Shown here in pieces: positions 60,738 through 64,000 of a stretch of DNA of 64,000 nt. The DNA comes from Gottfriedia sp002574545 (GTDB lineage Bacteria > Bacillota > Bacilli > Bacillales > Bacillaceae_G): NCBI GenBank assembly GCA_052180195.1, contig CP197469.1; one strand, given 5' to 3'. Below the pieces are notes generated by a model. It was given only the letters and a program-made list of their open reading frames with translations, was not told the origin of the DNA and searched no databases. Position numbers and translations under genes: made by a program. Each line of letters begins with the position of its first letter. Within the stretch, counting starts at the first letter, position 1.

Positions 60738-62192
60738 TTAGTTCGAATTTAAGAAATTTGAGATTTGATCAATATCTCTTTGCGTAAGAACCGGTTCAAT
60801 TGTAATGACTGGATGAATGATTTCTCCTTCAAGTAAGAAATCAGAAATAATAAAATCAATGTTTAATTCATTTATAATTGTTGATTCAAACTCACCTAAT
60901 TTAGGAAGAAGAAAATCAATTTTATGATCAAAGGCAGAAATTAATTTCGTTTCAATATAACGATGAACGCCTGGACCATTACTTGTTAATAATAAAACTT
61001 TCTTCCTTGTTGATGATAAGTTAATTTTAGAAGCTTGAACATTTAATGCTACTTTCGCAATTTTATCTCTAGTAATTTCAGGGTAAGAATATTTTTTCGT
61101 CCAGATTTGTAATGCTTTTGATACCTTTTTATATAGGTCTGAATACTGATTTTTAACATATCGGTCCATTGAATAGGATGGTTCTTTTTTATCGATTGAG
61201 TATAAAATGAATGAGTATCTTTGGAATTGGTCATGTAATGTGTAAAGAAACTCCTCGTCCTCATTTAACAATAAACCTGTTTCTTCCTTTAATAGTTCTA
61301 CTAGGTGATAGAGTTCCTTATAATACTTTGATTTTTGATTTCGATATAAATAAAGAAATTCGTTTTTTTCCATGTTGTCAAAACTGTAATAGGGAAGAGT
61401 GGATATTAATAACGAGAACGCAATGCGTTCATTCATTGAAATATGATGTTTATATTGATGTTCTAAATGATTACAAATTTCATTCGCAATTTTAAAATAT
61501 TTTGATTCTAAAATTTTATTTATCGATTGATCAGCTAATTCAAGTTGCATTGTTTTATCGATTCGATATAACATTGTCCCTAATAAATAAACGTACTTAT
61601 TTGCTGTAGAAGGATATAGGAATAATCTAAATTTTTCAGTAGTATCTAGTACAATTTTTTTAATATCTTGAAATGAGAATGCTTCAATTGGCCATTCTTG
61701 ATCATTCGAATTGGCGGATAAAGCATCTAGAATATCTCCACACAAAAGCCGAATTTCAAATTCTCTTCCGACGATTTCGAGCGGCCCACGTTTTAAAGTT
61801 AAATGGTAGGCCTTCAATAATTCCTCAACGCGGTCAAGTATTGGATAGACTGCAGGTTGTTGTATATAAAGCGCGTTTGCTAATTCTGCAATACTTTTAA
61901 TTTGAGTAAATTGTATTAGCATAATAGCTTGAAATTTCAATGAATTTTTTACATAAAGTGAACGAATTTGATTAATTGATGAAGAAATCGGTTTATTAAT
62001 ATAAATCCCTTTACCTTTTATTGTATCAATTTGCCATCCTTTAGGCAGGTGAGTGTTAATTGCCTGTAGATCATTTCGGATTGTTTTTTCGGTACAAAGT
62101 AACTCGTTAGCTAATTCTTCAGTTTTAAACCACTTATCTTCTTTACTTAAAATATCGATTATTTGTAATTTCCGCTTTGTTGATTTATCCAT
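60738..62192 (-). CDS. AtxA/Mga-like transcriptional regulator
   Basis: 484 residues, the size of AtxA. Domain order: winged helix (residues ~5-60, ELANELLCTEKTIRNDLQAI), Mga-type second HTH (~85-150), two PRD-like helical domains (~170-390) and a C-terminal EIIB-like domain (~395-480, VLLLTSNGPGVHRYIETK). The EIIB loop lacks the phosphorylatable Cys (SNGPG). It is divergent from the WxL genes, 250 bases away, so it probably controls them. Similar regulators answer to PTS phosphorylation or carbon dioxide. Confidence 0.82.
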   Translation of the reverse strand: MDKSTKRKLQIIDILSKEDKWFKTEELANELLCTEKTIRNDLQAINTHLPKGWQIDTIKGKGIYINKPISSSINQIRSLYVKNSLKFQAIMLIQFTQIKSIAELANALYIQQPAVYPILDRVEELLKAYHLTLKRGPLEIVGREFEIRLLCGDILDALSANSNDQEWPIEAFSFQDIKKIVLDTTEKFRLFLYPSTANKYVYLLGTMLYRIDKTMQLELADQSINKILESKYFKIANEICNHLEHQYKHHISMNERIAFSLLISTLPYYSFDNMEKNEFLYLYRNQKSKYYKELYHLVELLKEETGLLLNEDEEFLYTLHDQFQRYSFILYSIDKKEPSYSMDRYVKNQYSDLYKKVSKALQIWTKKYSYPEITRDKIAKVALNVQASKINLSSTRKKVLLLTSNGPGVHRYIETKLISAFDHKIDFLLPKLGEFESTIINELNIDFIISDFLLEGEIIHPVITIEPVLTQRDIDQISNFLNSN

Positions 62193-62344
62193 AAAAAATC
62201 TCCATAAATTATGTCTAATTTATTACTATTATTTCTTTTAAACTTCCCTCTTAATGCAGTGAAAGTTTATTTTATCTATTGAAAAACACCTTTTCATGCG
62301 ATTTTTAGCTATAAATGTGAATTTTTTTGGATGATAAGTTATTA

Positions 62345-62369
62345 TTTTTACCTAAATCAAAGGTAAAAA
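62345..62369. promoter_or_regulatory. dyad before the WxL genes
   Basis: TTTTTACCT-N7-AGGTAAAAA, a perfect nine-base dyad about 80 bases upstream of the WxL gene, without terminator features. Candidate operator of the divergent AtxA/Mga-like regulator. Confidence 0.45.
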
Positions 62370-62446
62370 ACATCATGGGAATCATTTTACTACAGCGATA
62401 TAATGACATCGTTGAACAAAAAAATTTTATGAAGGAGTAGAGTGAA

Positions 62447-63160
62447 ATGAAATTTACTAAAGTCGTGCTTGTTAGTGTAATTGGAATGTCATCATTAGTT
62501 GGAGTTGCTCACTCAACTTTTGCGGAGGTATCATCTGTAGGGAATTCAAAGTCTTCTATAACATTTGTTGCTGGAACAGGTCCGGTTGCACCTGTTGATC
62601 CTATAAATCCGATTGATCCATTAGAACCATCAGATCCTACAAATCCAACAGATCTGCCAACAGGGAATGCTGGTTCATTAACATTAGATTATGTTTCATC
62701 AGTTGACTTCGGTGTAAATGAGATTTCAAATAAAACAGAAGTCTATTCGGCTAAATCTAAAAAGCCATTTATTCAAGTGTCAGATCGCCGTGGTACTGGG
62801 GAAGGATGGTCAGTAACTGCTAGAGCAAGTAAATTTACAAATGGAACAGAAGATTCTCTACCTGGTGCAATCATTACATTTAAAAATGGCTCCGTTATTT
62901 CATTAAGTACAAGTGGAGCTCCTGTAGCAACAGAGTCAATTGTTTTAAAAACAGACGGAAGCACAGCATCACCTGTTGTTGCCGCATCTGTAGGTAATGG
63001 TTTTGGGACATGGGTAACTCGTTGGCTCGGGCCAAATCCAGAAGTGAATGATGGAGCGTTAAATGATAATGTCACTTTGACGATACCAGCAGGCTCGGCA
63101 ACGATCGGTAATCATGAGGCAACTATCACGTGGACATTAACGGATGCTCCTGGTTTATAG
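62447..63160 (+). CDS. WxL-domain surface protein
   Basis: A 237-residue secreted protein. Signal peptide (to ~26, STFA), a proline-rich linker (PVDPINPIDPLEPSDPTNPT), then the WxL domain with the two WxL motifs EGWSVTARAS and ATITWTLTDAPG at the C-terminus. WxL domains bind peptidoglycan non-covalently. AAGGAG precedes ATG. A DUF916 protein gene, the usual partner in WxL loci, follows 112 bases on. Confidence 0.9.
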   Translation: MKFTKVVLVSVIGMSSLVGVAHSTFAEVSSVGNSKSSITFVAGTGPVAPVDPINPIDPLEPSDPTNPTDLPTGNAGSLTLDYVSSVDFGVNEISNKTEVYSAKSKKPFIQVSDRRGTGEGWSVTARASKFTNGTEDSLPGAIITFKNGSVISLSTSGAPVATESIVLKTDGSTASPVVAASVGNGFGTWVTRWLGPNPEVNDGALNDNVTLTIPAGSATIGNHEATITWTLTDAPGL

Positions 63161-63272
63161 TAGTTATTTTGAAAAATAAGATTTAATGGGATGGTCTTCT
63201 TATTGAACCTTTTTTAACTGTTTGATAGTAAAAATGATATAAAAGTATTCATTCTAAAGGGGGAATATAAAA

Positions 63273-64000
63273 ATGGAACTTAAACGTCAAAAATTATTGC
63301 TAATTTTATCTGCTATTTTGTTAACTTTATCGTTCATCCCTCTATCTGTAAGGGCAGAGAATACTATCGATTTTTCCGTAAAAGCAATCATTCCAACAAA
63401 TCAAATTGATCATATGAAATCTTATTTTGATTTAAAAATGTCTCCAGGACAAAAACAGGATTTTAAAATTGAGGTCTTTAATAATAGTAAAAAAGAAGAA
63501 ACAATCGAAGCGAATATTACTTTTGCAACGACCAATAATAATGGATTAATCGATTACTCTGAATCGAATAGTAAAAATGCAGATAAATCACTAAAGTACC
63601 CCTTAACTAACTTAGTATCAGAACCTCAAAAAGAAGTTGTTATTCCAGCAGGTAAATCAAAAGTAGTATCTTTTTCAATTACAATGCCAAAAGATGAATA
63701 TAATGGAGTTATTTTAGGTGCAGCTCACTTTAAGAAAAAGATTGATGAAACAAAAAAAAGTTCTGAAAACGAGAGCATTAATATAAAAAATGAGTATGCT
63801 TATGTGGTTGGAATCAAATTATCGGAAAACAGTAATGAAGTCGAGCCGAATTTACATTTACTTGACATAAAACCTACATTAGTAAATTATCGTACAACAA
63901 TTGCAGCGACAATCCAAAATAGCGAATCTTCTATTGTGAAGGATATGAGTATAGATGCGCAAATCTTTAAAAAAGGTTCCAATAAAGTTTTATATAGTTC
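63273..64000 (+). CDS. DUF916 (WxL peptidoglycan/host-binding) protein, 3' end outside window
   Basis: The frame from ATG 63273 (after AAAGGGGGAA) is open to the window end, giving 242 codons. Signal peptide to about residue 29 (SVRAE), then the DUF916 domain (FDLKMSPGQKQDFKIEVFNN, IPAGKSKVVSFSITMP, NGVILGAAHF) and the start of the following DUF3324 domain (EPNLHLLDIKPTLVNYRTTI). Full proteins end in one membrane helix. It is an immunoglobulin-like surface protein that works with WxL proteins in cell-wall complexes. Confidence 0.85.
   Translation, partial: MELKRQKLLLILSAILLTLSFIPLSVRAENTIDFSVKAIIPTNQIDHMKSYFDLKMSPGQKQDFKIEVFNNSKKEETIEANITFATTNNNGLIDYSESNSKNADKSLKYPLTNLVSEPQKEVVIPAGKSKVVSFSITMPKDEYNGVILGAAHFKKKIDETKKSSENESINIKNEYAYVVGIKLSENSNEVEPNLHLLDIKPTLVNYRTTIAATIQNSESSIVKDMSIDAQIFKKGSNKVLYS

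Noticed and set aside
1..64000. CRISPR arrays, tRNA, rRNA or an intact prophage
   Set aside because: No regularly spaced repeats, no tRNA- or rRNA-like conserved segments and no phage structural genes were recognised on reading both strands.

Overview
The window is AT-rich DNA from an endospore-forming Bacillaceae member. The evidence is a GerA/GerC/GerB germinant-receptor operon, three decayed copies of the sporulation gene spoVR, strong AGGAGG-type ribosome sites with GTG and TTG starts, many intrinsic terminators, an AtxA/Mga-type regulator beside WxL surface proteins, and a guanine-class riboswitch. A relative of the Bacillus cereus/Gottfriedia assemblage is plausible, but the genus is inferred. 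No rRNA, tRNA, CRISPR array or intact mobile element was seen.

Layout. 1-3.1 kb: a + strand operon of an alpha/beta hydrolase (5' cut by the window), an MFS transporter and a metallo-beta-lactamase-fold hydrolase. 3.2-7.5 kb: relics (two spoVR fragments, an XRE regulator scrap) around a secreted D-Ala-D-Ala carboxypeptidase and a VanX-like dipeptidase. 7.7-13.8 kb: a cellobiose/lichenan PTS locus (LicR-like activator, EIIB, EIIC, EIIA, GH1 phospho-beta-glucosidase) with a 24-bp palindrome and a cre-like site in front, ending in a third spoVR fragment. 14.3-18.2 kb: PhnA, a SulP anion transporter with an ArsR regulator and an ArsR-type operator, and a Cys-rich protein. 18.5-22.6 kb: germinant receptor operon and a convergent two-helix membrane protein. 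22.7-33.1 kb: a LysR regulator beside two very large tandem secreted S8 proteases that carry dockerin-like repeats and a shared C-terminal motif, with a 97-codon gene made of the same motif between them. 33.3-37 kb: an orphan HepT toxin with a decayed MntA partner, and a teichoic-acid polymerase. 37.5-40.6 kb: a MacAB-type efflux system. 40.9-47.4 kb: an EamA transporter, an unusual regulator, two M20 amidohydrolases and a DUF3311/sodium symporter pair, with a common operator-like sequence in front of both transcription units. 47.9-50 kb: a solitary LysR DNA-binding domain, an orphan ModA and an unknown protein. 50.1-55.4 kb: a minus-strand cluster of HD/dGTPase-like protein, cytochrome P450, dienelactone-hydrolase-like protein, HcaT-like MFS transporter and unknown protein, preceded by a guanine-class riboswitch. 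55.7-60.7 kb: acetoacetyl-CoA synthetase, a secreted nuclease, small proteins and an IS relic. 60.7-64 kb: an AtxA/Mga-like regulator divergent from a WxL protein and a DUF916 protein cut by the window end.

The most promising candidate for an undescribed system is the riboswitch-controlled P450/HD cluster (50.1-55.4 kb). It joins purine sensing, a dNTP-hydrolase-like enzyme, a P450 that lacks the usual acid/alcohol proton-relay pair, a hydrolase and an exporter/importer, which suggests metabolism of a purine-linked compound. Next come the dockerin proteases with their novel C-terminal motif and duplicated promoter/LysR box.
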